Shown here: positions 27,029 to 36,064 of the stretch, piece after piece
Position numbering within the stretch: the first letter of the stretch is position 1
How the letters are laid out: each line of letters starts with the position of its first letter
NCBI GenBank assembly: GCA_964447405.1
Contig: CAYUSP010000002.1
Location: forward strand, 1-64,000
Direction: 5' to 3'
Length of the DNA stretch: 64,000 bases
DNA from: JALNZF01 sp964447405
GTDB lineage: Bacteria > Nitrospirota > UBA9217
Notes under the pieces: model-generated
Told to the model about the DNA's origin: nothing
Seen by the model: the letters and a program-made list of their open reading frames with translations, nothing else
Databases searched by the model: none
Position numbers and translations under genes: made by a program

Positions 27029-28828
27029 TCACTGCTTCATCTTCAGCACATATCCGGAATAGGCAAGCAATTCCCTGTTGTTCACGCTGATGACCCTGAT
27101 CGTTTCCCCCATACCCCGCCCCAAACCGGCAATGACCGCTTCAGTGTCAGACACGGGAGTAAGGGGAAATCGCACGGTGCCCTTGTAAAAGAAAGGGACT
27201 GTGCATTCAGCGATGAGAAGCCCGTCCTGCAAGCGAAGCCTGACCTTGTCAAGCACTGGGAAGTCATCCCCCAGGTTCTCGATCTGGTACTCACCGATGC
27301 GCTTCAACCAAGCAGGAGGCACCGGGGCCGGGTGGATTTTTTCAGCGATGAGCATGTCCCTTCCCTTGGTACCCGCCTTCAGTATCTCCCTCCCTCCGAT
27401 CCGGGCATGGGAAACCTCGTAGTAATCCAGTTCCCCCAGGCTGATCTCGAAAATACCAAGCACGCGGTATTTGATGCCGAACCTGTTGTTGCCGTGCGGG
27501 TCCAGCTGGAAGGTCCTCCCCATAACCTCGGTATGGAAATGTTCGTCTTTCGGAATTATCTCGGCAAGGCCAGCCATGGATGCGTACATGCCAACGTAGT
27601 CCCGCATGAGCTCCGGAAGCAGAACCGCCGTGATAGGGACAGGCTTTTTAGGCTCCGGCTGCTTTATCCCCGTTTTTGCCTCAAGCGCAAGCGTGATAGC
27701 CTGCACAGCCGCCTTATTCGCTGTCCGGTGCGACGTGGATGAGTTGGCAAGTACGACCACGCCGAGCTTATGTTCAGGCAGCACGATCATCATGCTGTGG
27801 AACAGGATCGTGCTCCCTGCGTGATGTGCTACAATGCCCGCATTCTGGATATCAATATCGCCCAGGCCGCTCAACATCCACCCCAGACCGACGCGCAGTC
27901 CCAGATCGAGCGGAACAGCAGTATTTTGCTTCGTCAGCATTTCAACAAGAGTTGATGGTTTGACCACCTGCCTGCTATTCGACCGGCCCTGATCAAACAT
28001 CATCTTGATGTACTGCGAAAGATCGAGAACGTTCGAACGCAAACCACCTGCGGGAAGATCTCGAATCAGCGGATCTTCCATCTCATTGCCCTTGTGATAA
28101 CCCTTGGACATTTTTTCGAGGGAACGGGGAAGCGCGAATCCTGATGAGAACATATGCATTGGCCCGAGAAGCGATGCTTGTATGAACGCGGGATAATCGC
28201 TGCCACTTACGCGCTCCACCGCGATGCCAGCCAAGGCCATCCCGACGTTCGAATACGAGAAGATAAGACCCGGTGGAGTGGCTGCATATTCCTCTTTCAA
28301 CATGCCAACAATGCTGGCAAAGGGCTCCGGCTTGCCGCTCCACATACCTTTCTGGAGATTCGAGGGCAGCCCCGAGTGATGGGTCATGAGATGGCGCAGG
28401 GTGATTTGCGATGTGTTTGGAAACCTCGTTTTGACCGAAAATTCCGGGATATACTTCTGAAGCGGCAGGTCTACGTCTATCATGCCCTGTTCAGCAAGTT
28501 GCATGGCCGCCGTTGCGGTAAAAACTTTGGTAAGGGACCCGATGTTGTATATTGTTTCCGGTGTGGCGGTGATTTTATACTTTTCGTCCGCGTACCCGAA
28601 GCCCTGCGCCCATACGATCTGCTGGTCATCCACCAGAGCAATGCTGAGCCCGACCACGTCATTCTTCTTCATTTCCGTCTTGATCAGCCGCGTAACCGCA
28701 TCTTTCATAGCTTCGTAACGCACAGCCGGTGTTCCGGCATGGTTCCGGTCCGCAGCCGCTATACAGGGTCGAGCAATATTCAGGATCAGCGCTATCAGCA
28801 GCAAACTAACATGTTGAGCTTTATTCAA
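27029..28828 (-). CDS. serine hydrolase, class C beta-lactamase/D-peptidase family
   Basis: A secreted 599-residue protein with a TTG start preceded by AAGGAG and a signal peptide ending near CIAAA. The beta-lactamase-like domain (about 40-380) has the nucleophile motif SLTK in YNIGSLTKVFTATAAM and the YSN motif in IFSYSNVGMALAG. A HAGST motif near 325 stands where the third active-site motif is expected. The C-terminal 200 residues form beta-rich extra domains typical of esterase or peptidase members. Resistance to beta-lactams should not be assumed from this fold. Substrate is unknown. Confidence 0.88.
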   Translation of the reverse strand: MNKAQHVSLLLIALILNIARPCIAAADRNHAGTPAVRYEAMKDAVTRLIKTEMKKNDVVGLSIALVDDQQIVWAQGFGYADEKYKITATPETIYNIGSLTKVFTATAAMQLAEQGMIDVDLPLQKYIPEFSVKTRFPNTSQITLRHLMTHHSGLPSNLQKGMWSGKPEPFASIVGMLKEEYAATPPGLIFSYSNVGMALAGIAVERVSGSDYPAFIQASLLGPMHMFSSGFALPRSLEKMSKGYHKGNEMEDPLIRDLPAGGLRSNVLDLSQYIKMMFDQGRSNSRQVVKPSTLVEMLTKQNTAVPLDLGLRVGLGWMLSGLGDIDIQNAGIVAHHAGSTILFHSMMIVLPEHKLGVVVLANSSTSHRTANKAAVQAITLALEAKTGIKQPEPKKPVPITAVLLPELMRDYVGMYASMAGLAEIIPKDEHFHTEVMGRTFQLDPHGNNRFGIKYRVLGIFEISLGELDYYEVSHARIGGREILKAGTKGRDMLIAEKIHPAPVPPAWLKRIGEYQIENLGDDFPVLDKVRLRLQDGLLIAECTVPFFYKGTVRFPLTPVSDTEAVIAGLGRGMGETIRVISVNNRELLAYSGYVLKMKQ

Positions 28829-29185
28829 AACGGGCTCCTTAACCTATTGCAGCAGTGGTTGCGGATTGTGTATCAATTCTAACGTTATGAGGCGGATTTA
28901 GCAAGCCAGCTTGCAGACAAAAAGAGCGTCTGCTCGGGTGATAAAAGGAAATAGTATGTCCGTCCATGCTTCTAAAATCACCAGACACGTATCATTCCAT
29001 AATCTGAATCAGAGTATTTCCAGCCACAACATGAAAATGCAGCTTATGTTCAAAATCGCTCAATTGAGCAGTTACCAGCAGATTTGCCTTAGTTCAGACA
29101 GGACTAACACATTGATTAATTGCATGTATTATTCGGCACATGTATTGCAGCAAATTTTGGTGAGGACAAATATAAACTGTATATC
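28829..29185. other. intergenic region without a supported gene
   Basis: This 357-bp divergent region separates the serine hydrolase from the diguanylate cyclase. A 92-codon frame (28911-29189) has no ribosome site and an atypical composition, so I do not call it. No hairpin or regulatory motif stands out. Confidence 0.4.
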
Positions 29186-30859
29186 ATGAGAAAAGCTCAC
29201 CTCCTATATATACTATCGGCAATCGCCGCCTTTTTCGTCTGTACCGGAGCTGCTGTTGTCCCATCCCACCCGGCGTACAAGGATGCCTTGACGGATTCGC
29301 GGCCATCCGCCCACGCATCTCGTAATAATCCAGCTACCACGTCATCCGAACACAGCGTTGCCCTCTATTTTGGGATATTCCTATCCCTCCGTACAAAACG
29401 CGGCCGAGGATGGAAAGAGCCGACGGAAAACCTGGATCTGCTGTTGTCCATAACCAATTCGACCAAGGATGCAATCATTATGATCGACCAGTCGGGTATA
29501 ATTTCTTTCTGGAATCCCGCTGCAGAAGCAATCTTTGGATATAAACCACACGACGCCATTGGCAATGAACTGCATCTTCTACTGATGCCTCCGAAATATC
29601 ACGCGACCTGGAGTGACGGACTCCGCGTCTTTTCCCGGACCGGAACGGGTTCATCCATCGGCAAGACCATTGAGCTGACCGCGCTGCGGAAAGGAGGCGC
29701 GGAGTTCCCCATCGAACTTTCGCTTTCCACGCTAAAACGGAATGAGGCATGGCACGCTGTCGGCGTAATCCGCGACATTACAGCGCGAAAGAAGTCGGAG
29801 GATGAACTTCAATCTTACCGGGAGCAACTCGAACATATTGTGGAAACACGGACCGCTGAACTGAGTGCTGTGAATGAGCTCCTGCGCAGGGAAGCCCGGG
29901 ATCGTGCCTTGACCGAGGAAGAACTGTCCAAATCACGGACCTTTCTGGCTTCGGCATTCGACAGCTTTCATGATCCCTTCAGCATCCTGGACCGCGAGTA
30001 CCGCATCATCAAACTGAACGATGCTTATGCGCGCCTGAAGGGCAGACCGGCCGGGGAACTCGAGGGGAAAATGTGCTACCGGATTTTCCATAACCGCTCA
30101 GACGCCTGTCCTGAATGCATCGTAACAAAAACATTGTTGTCAAAAGATCCCTGCGCACAGGAAAAGCTGATAGTGCTGTCGGACGGTTCGGAAGCATGGG
30201 TGGAAATCTACACCTATCCCATACTCGACCCATCCGGAAATGTGACGCATGTCGTGGAATACTCACGGGACATAACCGATCGCAGGAAGAGCGAGGAGGA
30301 AAAGAAACAGCTCATTAAAAAACTGAACCACCTTTCAACGACCGACGGCCTCACCGGCCTGCTGAACAGGCGGGCGCTCATTGACCTGTTGCAGCATGAG
30401 ATTGACCGTGCAGGCCGCTACGACAAGGACCTTTCGCTGATCCTGTGCGATGTCGACAAGTTCAAAAGCATCAATGACTCATACGGCCATACCGCGGGCG
30501 ACCTGGCGCTCCGCGCGGTTGCGGAAGCGCTCAGAACATCACTCCGCAAGGCTGACATCGTCGGCCGGTACGGGGGTGACGAGTTCATGATCATCATGCC
30601 GGAAACGTCACTTGAGGGCGCACGCATTCTTGCTGAAAAGATCCTCGCATCGGTGCGCGATATGGACATTGAACTTCCCGGAGGCGTGCATGTTCATATG
30701 ACCATGAGTCTCGGGATTGCCGATTGCTGTTCAGTGGAGGAAAACATCGACACGCTCGTCGCGCTCGCGGATAGCGCACTCTACGCGTCAAAGGAAAAGG
30801 GCAGAAACAGAATTTCGGTAAAGAAGCAGTCGGAAAGGGCCTCGATAGAGAAAACGTGA
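29186..30859 (+). CDS. membrane-associated diguanylate cyclase with two PAS domains
   Basis: About 557 residues. A hydrophobic N-terminus (LLYILSAIAAFFVCTGAAVV) may be an anchor or signal. PAS 1 spans about 85-205 and ends VIRDITARKKSEDEL. A coiled coil leads to PAS 2 (about 245-370), which contains CYRIFHNRSDACPECI, a four-residue-spaced cysteine pair. The GGDEF domain has TDGLTGLLNRR, the RKAD inhibitory site and an intact GGDEF. It should synthesise c-di-GMP with product inhibition. The start is uncertain: ATG 29186 has no good ribosome site, and a longer frame opens at 29120. Confidence 0.88.
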   Translation: MRKAHLLYILSAIAAFFVCTGAAVVPSHPAYKDALTDSRPSAHASRNNPATTSSEHSVALYFGIFLSLRTKRGRGWKEPTENLDLLLSITNSTKDAIIMIDQSGIISFWNPAAEAIFGYKPHDAIGNELHLLLMPPKYHATWSDGLRVFSRTGTGSSIGKTIELTALRKGGAEFPIELSLSTLKRNEAWHAVGVIRDITARKKSEDELQSYREQLEHIVETRTAELSAVNELLRREARDRALTEEELSKSRTFLASAFDSFHDPFSILDREYRIIKLNDAYARLKGRPAGELEGKMCYRIFHNRSDACPECIVTKTLLSKDPCAQEKLIVLSDGSEAWVEIYTYPILDPSGNVTHVVEYSRDITDRRKSEEEKKQLIKKLNHLSTTDGLTGLLNRRALIDLLQHEIDRAGRYDKDLSLILCDVDKFKSINDSYGHTAGDLALRAVAEALRTSLRKADIVGRYGGDEFMIIMPETSLEGARILAEKILASVRDMDIELPGGVHVHMTMSLGIADCCSVEENIDTLVALADSALYASKEKGRNRISVKKQSERASIEKT

Positions 30860-30971
30860 TAGTACTCCCCCTCGTGCAAGTTCGAACGATGCACTAAAAC
30901 CGCAATCGACCCTACCCCTCATCATAAAACATATTCATAAGATTCCGATCACCTGCACATGATGGAGCAGA

Positions 30972-31610
30972 TCAGCGAACAGGCACCACAAGAACCTTGC
31001 GAAGCTTCTTGCCGGCTCCAAAACGGTCCTTGAACTGCGACTCCGCCCACTGGAAATCATCACGCACCATGACGGACCGCAGTGTATTATTGCCGACCCG
31101 TTCCCGGTAGTATTGGATAGTGCCGATGTAGACTGCGGTGTCCTCGGGCCTGAGTTCGACCAGGAAGGGGCTGCTGTATACCTGCGTTTCTATGCGCGAC
31201 GGAGCATCAAATAACGTATAAAATAAACCTCCGGAAAGGTAGAACCTGTTGCCGCGTTCGATCTTGATGAAAAAATCCTGTTCGAGCTTCACGGCAAAGG
31301 AACCCTTGAAATCGTCCGGTGTGGCAACGGCAAGATCCAGGAGTTCCCGTCCACCATACAGCATGAACATGTCCTTCAGTTCTATCTCTGGTTTGACCCT
31401 CAGGACCTGCTCACCCGGTTGAAGCGGCGGATGTATTTCGATTTTGCCTACAATAACTATCTGCTCCGGTGAAACACTCAGCGGATCAGGAACCTGCTGA
31501 CCCGGGTAATCCGTCCGCGCCGCACAGGCGGGGAATAATAACGATACGGCCAATGCGAACAGATATACTGCTTGGTTCGTCTTTGATTTCCCTGGCATCC
31601 CCGTATTCAC
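30972..31610 (-). CDS. conserved lipoprotein of unknown function
   Basis: A 212-residue protein with a signal ending in the lipobox FPAC (Cys near 29). The mature part looks beta-rich (VIVGKIEIHPPLQPGEQ, FFIKIERGNRFYLSGGLFY, TAVYIGTIQYYRERVG). Its GTG start directly abuts the stop of the upstream universal stress protein gene, so the two are translationally coupled. An ATG four codons in is an alternative. No family recognised. Confidence 0.75.
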   Translation of the reverse strand: MNTGMPGKSKTNQAVYLFALAVSLLFPACAARTDYPGQQVPDPLSVSPEQIVIVGKIEIHPPLQPGEQVLRVKPEIELKDMFMLYGGRELLDLAVATPDDFKGSFAVKLEQDFFIKIERGNRFYLSGGLFYTLFDAPSRIETQVYSSPFLVELRPEDTAVYIGTIQYYRERVGNNTLRSVMVRDDFQWAESQFKDRFGAGKKLRKVLVVPVR

Positions 31611-32090
31611 CTACTCCACGACCGTGATGGCAACGCCGCTGCCGTGGGTAATGATCCTGCTCGTGACGCTGCCCAGAAGTAGATGCTTGCCCGAGGTGAC
31701 ACCGCGCCTGCCGAGGACAATCGTCTGGTATCCACCGTCCTTTGCGGCTTCGAGAATGCTATCGGCGACGTCCGTTGAATCTGACAGCGATGTCGTCGTA
31801 ATCTGCTGCGGCTTTACACCAGCGCCCGAAAGCGCGGCAGTCGCTTTCTTGAATACTGGCTCCATTCTGGCCCTGCGGTCGGCAAGCCATTTATCCACGA
31901 CCTTTTTCCGGTCCTTCTTTTCCTCGTCCGACAGGATATGTCCTTCATCCCAGAAGATGGCGGGCAGGTTGGGAAGCACGTGCACGAGACCGACCTCAAG
32001 ATCGCCTGCGCCCGGGAACATCTTCGCAACATACTCAACCGCTTTCAGGGAGTCCTGTGAATCATCGATGGCTATCAGTATTTTTTTCAT
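31611..32090 (-). CDS. universal stress protein (UspA family, ATP-binding type)
   Basis: A single Usp domain with N-terminal ILIAIDDS and the ATP-binding motif G-2X-G-9X-G-S in GRRGVTSGKHLLLGS. AGGAGG lies upstream of ATG 32090; ten extra upstream codons are open but unneeded. Universal stress proteins bind ATP/AMP and support survival under starvation or redox stress. The gene is coupled to the downstream lipoprotein. A second universal stress gene occurs at 61953-62417. Confidence 0.92.
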   Translation of the reverse strand: MKKILIAIDDSQDSLKAVEYVAKMFPGAGDLEVGLVHVLPNLPAIFWDEGHILSDEEKKDRKKVVDKWLADRRARMEPVFKKATAALSGAGVKPQQITTTSLSDSTDVADSILEAAKDGGYQTIVLGRRGVTSGKHLLLGSVTSRIITHGSGVAITVVE

Positions 32091-32333
32091 CTTTTTCCTC
32101 CTGGGAGTATATGCAGTCACGACGCTTTCGTGATAAGCATTCAGAAAATCCGATTACCGACGGTGCGCATTGTTCTTCCTTGTAAATATAAGATAGTACA
32201 AATAAGTGGAAAAGGCAAGGTTGCCGGGAAACACATTTGTAGCGCGCATACACTCAAATTCCCCAGGTATCCGCGGCGCCAGCCTCCCATGCTGAAGGTC
32301 CAAAGGATTGACGCGTTTTCTCCTGTAACAACA

Positions 32334-32360
32334 AAAGGGGATGACTTTCATCACCCCCTT
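32334..32360 (-). terminator. probable intrinsic terminator of ahbD
   Basis: GGGG-ATGA and TCAT-CA-CCCC form a hairpin with a three-base loop (arms 32337-32344 and 32348-32357). On the minus strand the hairpin is followed by TTTTGTTGTT, as expected for an intrinsic terminator just downstream of ahbD. Confidence 0.7.
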
Positions 32361-32383
32361 TGCCGCACGAATCTCTGGTTGTC

Positions 32384-33502
32384 CTATTTTTTCGCTTTCA
32401 CCGGCTCGTAGGTGCAGAACGGCTCAGCGGCAAGATAATCTCCTGACATGGCGAACGCCCGGGCGCGGCAGCCGCCGCACACCCTGCGATATTCGCAGAT
32501 GCCGCACTTCCCGTGATAGTGGTCAAGGTCGCGCATTTCCTTGAACAGCTGCGAGTTATTCCAGATCTTGGAGAACGGTTCTTTTTTGATGTCGCCTGCC
32601 TCCTCCTCGAGGAACCCGCAGATCTGCACCTTGCCCACATGGGACACAAAGGCAAAGCTCTGGCCGCCCATGCATCCTTTGGTCATGGCATCGAAACCAT
32701 GGGACTCGGGCGTCACCGTCTTGCCTTTTTCCTTCTCCCCCTGCCGGAAAATACGGTAATAGTGGGGAGCACACGTAGGCTTGAACTGGATGGGCACCTT
32801 GTCACGCATCTCATAGAACCATTTAAGTGTGCTTTCGTACTCCGCAGGCGGGATCTCCTGATCTATCAGCTCCTTGCCGCGGCCCGTGGGAACCAGCAGA
32901 AAGGGGTGGTAGGCAACAGCACCAAGGCCGATCACCATCTCAAGCAGCTTCGGCAGGTCCTTCACATTGTGCTTTGTGATCGTGGTGTTCACCTGAAATT
33001 CCATGCCGACCTTTTTAAAATTCTCGATGGCCTTCATAACGCTCTCGAAGGCCCCTTCCACCCGGCGGAAGTTATTGTGCTGTTCGGCGGTCAGACCATC
33101 AATGGAGAGCGACACTCGCATGATGCCCGAGTCTTTCATCTTCTGCGCCAATTCCTCGGTCACCAGCAGTCCGCAGGGCGCCATGACCATGCGAAGCCCG
33201 ATCTTGGTGCCATGCTTGGCGATATCGTAGATGTCTTTGCGCATCATAGGCTCGCCGCCCGTCAGGATGATGATGGGATCGCTGAAGGACTTTACATCGT
33301 CGAGAAATCGGAACGCGTCCTCGGTGGTGAGCTCGCCCGGGTAGGGTCCGTACTTTGCCGCGGCCCGGCAATGGACGCAGTTCAGGACGCAGCTGCGGGT
33401 CACTTCCCAGGCAATGAGCCGCGGAAGGTACTTTTTTTCTTTGCTCTCGCCCTCAGGATGGCCGTGTCCATGGGGCGCTTTGTTTGCATGGGGATGAGAC
33501 AT
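32384..33502 (-). CDS. ahbD: radical SAM/SPASM haem b synthase, AhbD-like
   Basis: AhbD decarboxylates Fe-coproporphyrin III to haem b in the sirohaem-dependent route of sulfate reducers and archaea. The radical SAM motif CVLNCVHC (Cys 38, 42, 45) lies in RLIAWEVTRSC, followed by ILTGGEPMMR. The C-terminal SPASM-like cysteines CGICEYRRVCGGCRAR and EPFC bind auxiliary clusters. These features match AhbD better than AhbC or NirJ. ATG 33502 has AAAGGAG. The first 18 residues are His-rich (HPHANKAPHGHGHPEG), which is unusual. Other ahb genes are not in the window. A related radical SAM subfamily remains possible. Confidence 0.82.
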   Translation of the reverse strand: MSHPHANKAPHGHGHPEGESKEKKYLPRLIAWEVTRSCVLNCVHCRAAAKYGPYPGELTTEDAFRFLDDVKSFSDPIIILTGGEPMMRKDIYDIAKHGTKIGLRMVMAPCGLLVTEELAQKMKDSGIMRVSLSIDGLTAEQHNNFRRVEGAFESVMKAIENFKKVGMEFQVNTTITKHNVKDLPKLLEMVIGLGAVAYHPFLLVPTGRGKELIDQEIPPAEYESTLKWFYEMRDKVPIQFKPTCAPHYYRIFRQGEKEKGKTVTPESHGFDAMTKGCMGGQSFAFVSHVGKVQICGFLEEEAGDIKKEPFSKIWNNSQLFKEMRDLDHYHGKCGICEYRRVCGGCRARAFAMSGDYLAAEPFCTYEPVKAKK

Positions 33503-33629
33503 GAATGCTCCTTTATTGCAGAATGCCTTTTTCAACGGGCAATTTGCACGCGACGCTTTATTTTCAGATTATTGATATTAACCAATCAGGCGGGATTAGT
33601 AAAGTCTAAAAAGCGCCTGTGCGGGATCA

Positions 33630-34763
33630 TCAGGCCGGCAGGGTGCATACCCGGTTTCTTCCCAGGTCCTTTGCGCGGTATAGTGCCACGTCGGCACGCC
33701 TGATCAATTCGTCGGCGTTCTCACGTATATCCGGAGACCACATGCATACTCCGATACTGACCGTCACCTTGATCCTGTCAATGCCATGGGGGAATTCAGC
33801 CTTTTCCACCAGGGCGCGCATCCTGGCCGCCAGCAACAGCGCCTCATCAATATCCATCGCCATGGCGATCAGGCAGAACTCCTCTCCCCCGTAGCGTGCA
33901 AACAAATCGGTCTCCCGGAGAACGCTTTTGATCAGCCCCGTTACGCCTGCCAGCACGGCGTCGCCGGCCTGATGCCCGTAGGTGTCATTGACCTTCTTGA
34001 AATAGTCGATATCGAGCATCAGGAGCGAGACGTGCGTCCCATAGCGGTGCGCCCGTTTTACTTCCTGTCTGATCCGGAGCATGAAAAACTGCCGGTTGTA
34101 TATCTGCGTGAGGCCGTCTGTTATCGTGATCTCCTCAAGCTCCTTGTTGAGCGCCGTCAACCGCTCGTTCGCAAGCGTGATCTCTGCGGTCCGTTCCCGC
34201 ACTTTGCTCTCGAGCACGAGGTTCAGTTCATTCAGTTTTTTGTTGAGATCGGCATTTTCTATGGCGATCGAGGCCTGGGCGGCAAGCGCCGTGAGCAGTG
34301 ATTCGTCATCCTTTTCGAACGGCCCCGACATCTTGTTCAGCACCTGGATCGCCCCGATCGTTTCACCGACGATATTTTTCAAGGGCACGCAAAGGATGCT
34401 GTGGGTCCGAAAGCCGGTTTTTTTGTCGAATTCGGGATTGAAACGCGGATCGTCATAGGCTTCCGCGATATTGATGACCTCGCCGGTCTTGCCCACGGTC
34501 CCGGCAATCCCCACACCCACGGGAAAACGGATCTCGGACTGTTCGACTCCCTGAGCAATCTTGGCCCACATCTCTTTCCTTTCAGAATCGACCAGAAAGA
34601 GAGAACTTCGCTCGGCGCCCATGACCGCGGTCGTTTCATCGATGATCATCGCGAGCAGCCGGTCAAGATTCCGCTCCGCGGCAAGACGCATGCCGACCTT
34701 GAGCAAAATGGAAAGACGCTCAGGTTTGATATGTTGTATGGGATAGTTCATAGGAGCCGGCAC
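33630..34763 (-). CDS. GAF-GGDEF diguanylate cyclase
   Basis: A 377-residue cytoplasmic protein. The GAF domain (about 20-170) includes ERSSLFLVDSERKEMW and GVGIAGTVGKTGEVINI. A coiled-coil linker (about 175-215) joins it to the GGDEF domain, which has TDGLTQIYNRQF, the RETD inhibitory site and GGEEF, an active variant of the signature. It should make c-di-GMP in response to a GAF ligand. An unrelated deacetylase gene lies 46 bp upstream on the same strand. Confidence 0.92.
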   Translation of the reverse strand: MPAPMNYPIQHIKPERLSILLKVGMRLAAERNLDRLLAMIIDETTAVMGAERSSLFLVDSERKEMWAKIAQGVEQSEIRFPVGVGIAGTVGKTGEVINIAEAYDDPRFNPEFDKKTGFRTHSILCVPLKNIVGETIGAIQVLNKMSGPFEKDDESLLTALAAQASIAIENADLNKKLNELNLVLESKVRERTAEITLANERLTALNKELEEITITDGLTQIYNRQFFMLRIRQEVKRAHRYGTHVSLLMLDIDYFKKVNDTYGHQAGDAVLAGVTGLIKSVLRETDLFARYGGEEFCLIAMAMDIDEALLLAARMRALVEKAEFPHGIDRIKVTVSIGVCMWSPDIRENADELIRRADVALYRAKDLGRNRVCTLPA

Positions 34764-34809
34764 CAGTCCGTATCAGCAAGCGCAAGCCGGGGAAACTCTG
34801 TCCATAAGG

Positions 34810-35682
34810 TCAGACAGCGGTCATGCCCAGATATTTCAGGGGATTGTCCGATGCGAATCGGAGCGCCCGCTCCTGCGGCACACCCAGCGCCATCAGATTC
34901 TTGATCGCATCCACCAGAGCAATCCCGCTGCCTATCAGCATGCCGCCGGCGCCGCGAATGGGACCTGCTCCCCATCCCGGTCCCTTTACTGAGTCGGAAA
35001 CGAGGATGATCCTGTCCGGTGATTTCATATCAAACAGCATTTTAAGGCTCTGCGGATGAAGATGTGCCATATCCGCGATCACTTCAACGTATACATCCTC
35101 ATCCATGAGCCCGAATCCCGCAAGGCCCGGTTCACGATGATGAAAACCGCGCATGGCGTTGAACAGGTGGGTGATTCCGGTTGCGCCCGCCCGCTTGCCT
35201 TCCTCAGCCTGTTCGAACGATGCATCGCTGTGGCCCATCTGCACCAGGAACCCTTTCTCCCTGCACCATTCTATTACACGCAGCGCACCCGGCAGCTCCG
35301 GCGCAATGGTAACGATGATGGGGATATCCTCGAAATCCTCGACAAGCTGGGAAATCGTTTCCACGGAGGGGTCAGCAAAACACCGTGGTTCGAGAGAGCC
35401 GGCGCGCTCGGGATTCAGGAACGGCCCTTCAATATGCATGCCGACGATGCGGGCACCCTCACGCTGCGTCTCCATGGCGCGGCGCACCGCACCCATATTC
35501 TCCCGCATGACATCAATCGGCCCGGGATAGATCGTCGGCATGAGCGCCGAGGTACCGTGCTTACCATGAATATCGGCTACCTGGAGGATGTCATCCTGCC
35601 GCCGGGTGCGCGTATCATGATCGCCCGCGCCGTGCACATGAATGTCGAGAAGGTAGCTTTTTTTGCCGGACACATTTGCCAT
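34810..35682 (-). CDS. NagA-like N-acetylglucosamine-6-phosphate deacetylase family protein, compact form
   Basis: The amidohydrolase barrel of NagA is evident: first metal motif LDIHVHG, then GMHIEGPFLNPERAG, VQMGHSDASFEQA, THLFNAMRGFHHREPG and ILVSDSVKG. At 290 residues it is about 90 shorter than typical NagA because the small beta-sandwich domain that surrounds the barrel in metal-dependent amidohydrolases is lacking at both ends. Substrate may therefore differ. It sits downstream of the His-rich RHH and transporter genes and may be in their operon. Confidence 0.85.
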   Translation of the reverse strand: MANVSGKKSYLLDIHVHGAGDHDTRTRRQDDILQVADIHGKHGTSALMPTIYPGPIDVMRENMGAVRRAMETQREGARIVGMHIEGPFLNPERAGSLEPRCFADPSVETISQLVEDFEDIPIIVTIAPELPGALRVIEWCREKGFLVQMGHSDASFEQAEEGKRAGATGITHLFNAMRGFHHREPGLAGFGLMDEDVYVEVIADMAHLHPQSLKMLFDMKSPDRIILVSDSVKGPGWGAGPIRGAGGMLIGSGIALVDAIKNLMALGVPQERALRFASDNPLKYLGMTAV

Positions 35683-35790
35683 GGTCGTCTCCGCTTTTAC
35701 TGGAACATGAAGCGGGGATGGTGAGAAACAGAGGATCGGCGTATGATAATTCCATACCCGTTTTTCTGTTTCACCGGTTCCCTGCAGGCA

Positions 35791-36048
35791 CTACGTGATC
35801 ATCCCCCGCCGAGAGAAAAATTCGCTCAATGCGAGGCGCACAACCGCTCCGCGGTCCCAGGGCTGCTTCAGCTCTCTCGTGAGCTCCGCAGCCACCTCAT
35901 CCAGTGCCGGGATATGTTCATCCTCAAGCTGGATGGATACTTCAATAAGCCCGTGCTCATGCTCATCGTGTGCGCTGTGGCCATGTTCATGATGGCCGTG
36001 GCCGCAGGAGGCATCGTGGTTGTGCGCAGGATCGTGTTCAGAATCCAT
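35791..36048 (-). CDS. His-rich N-terminus fused to a ribbon-helix-helix (CopG-like) domain
   Basis: An 85-residue protein. Residues 1-33 contain eleven His, one Cys and several acidic residues, a likely metal-binding tail. Residues 34-85 look like a ribbon-helix-helix DNA-binding domain: strand LIEVSIQLE, helix ALDEVAAELTREL, then DRGAVVRLALSEFFSRR. GAGG lies 6 nt before the ATG, within the spacer after the AEC transporter stop 16 bp upstream, so expression is probably coupled. A metal-responsive regulator is inferred by analogy with NikR, but NikR has the RHH domain first and a C-terminal ACT domain. It could instead be a simple metal-storage peptide. Confidence 0.75.
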   Translation of the reverse strand: MDSEHDPAHNHDASCGHGHHEHGHSAHDEHEHGLIEVSIQLEDEHIPALDEVAAELTRELKQPWDRGAVVRLALSEFFSRRGMIT

Positions 36049-36064
36049 TCATCACCTCAATTCA

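Noticed and set aside
28911..29189. 92-codon frame upstream of the diguanylate cyclase
   Set aside because: No ribosome site, biased toward Ser, Asn and Gln as in random AT-rich sequence, and it overlaps the start of a well-supported gene.
32513..33703. 396-codon plus-strand frame opposite ahbD
   Set aside because: Its complement has a clear radical SAM protein with a ribosome site; the plus-strand translation has no recognisable features.
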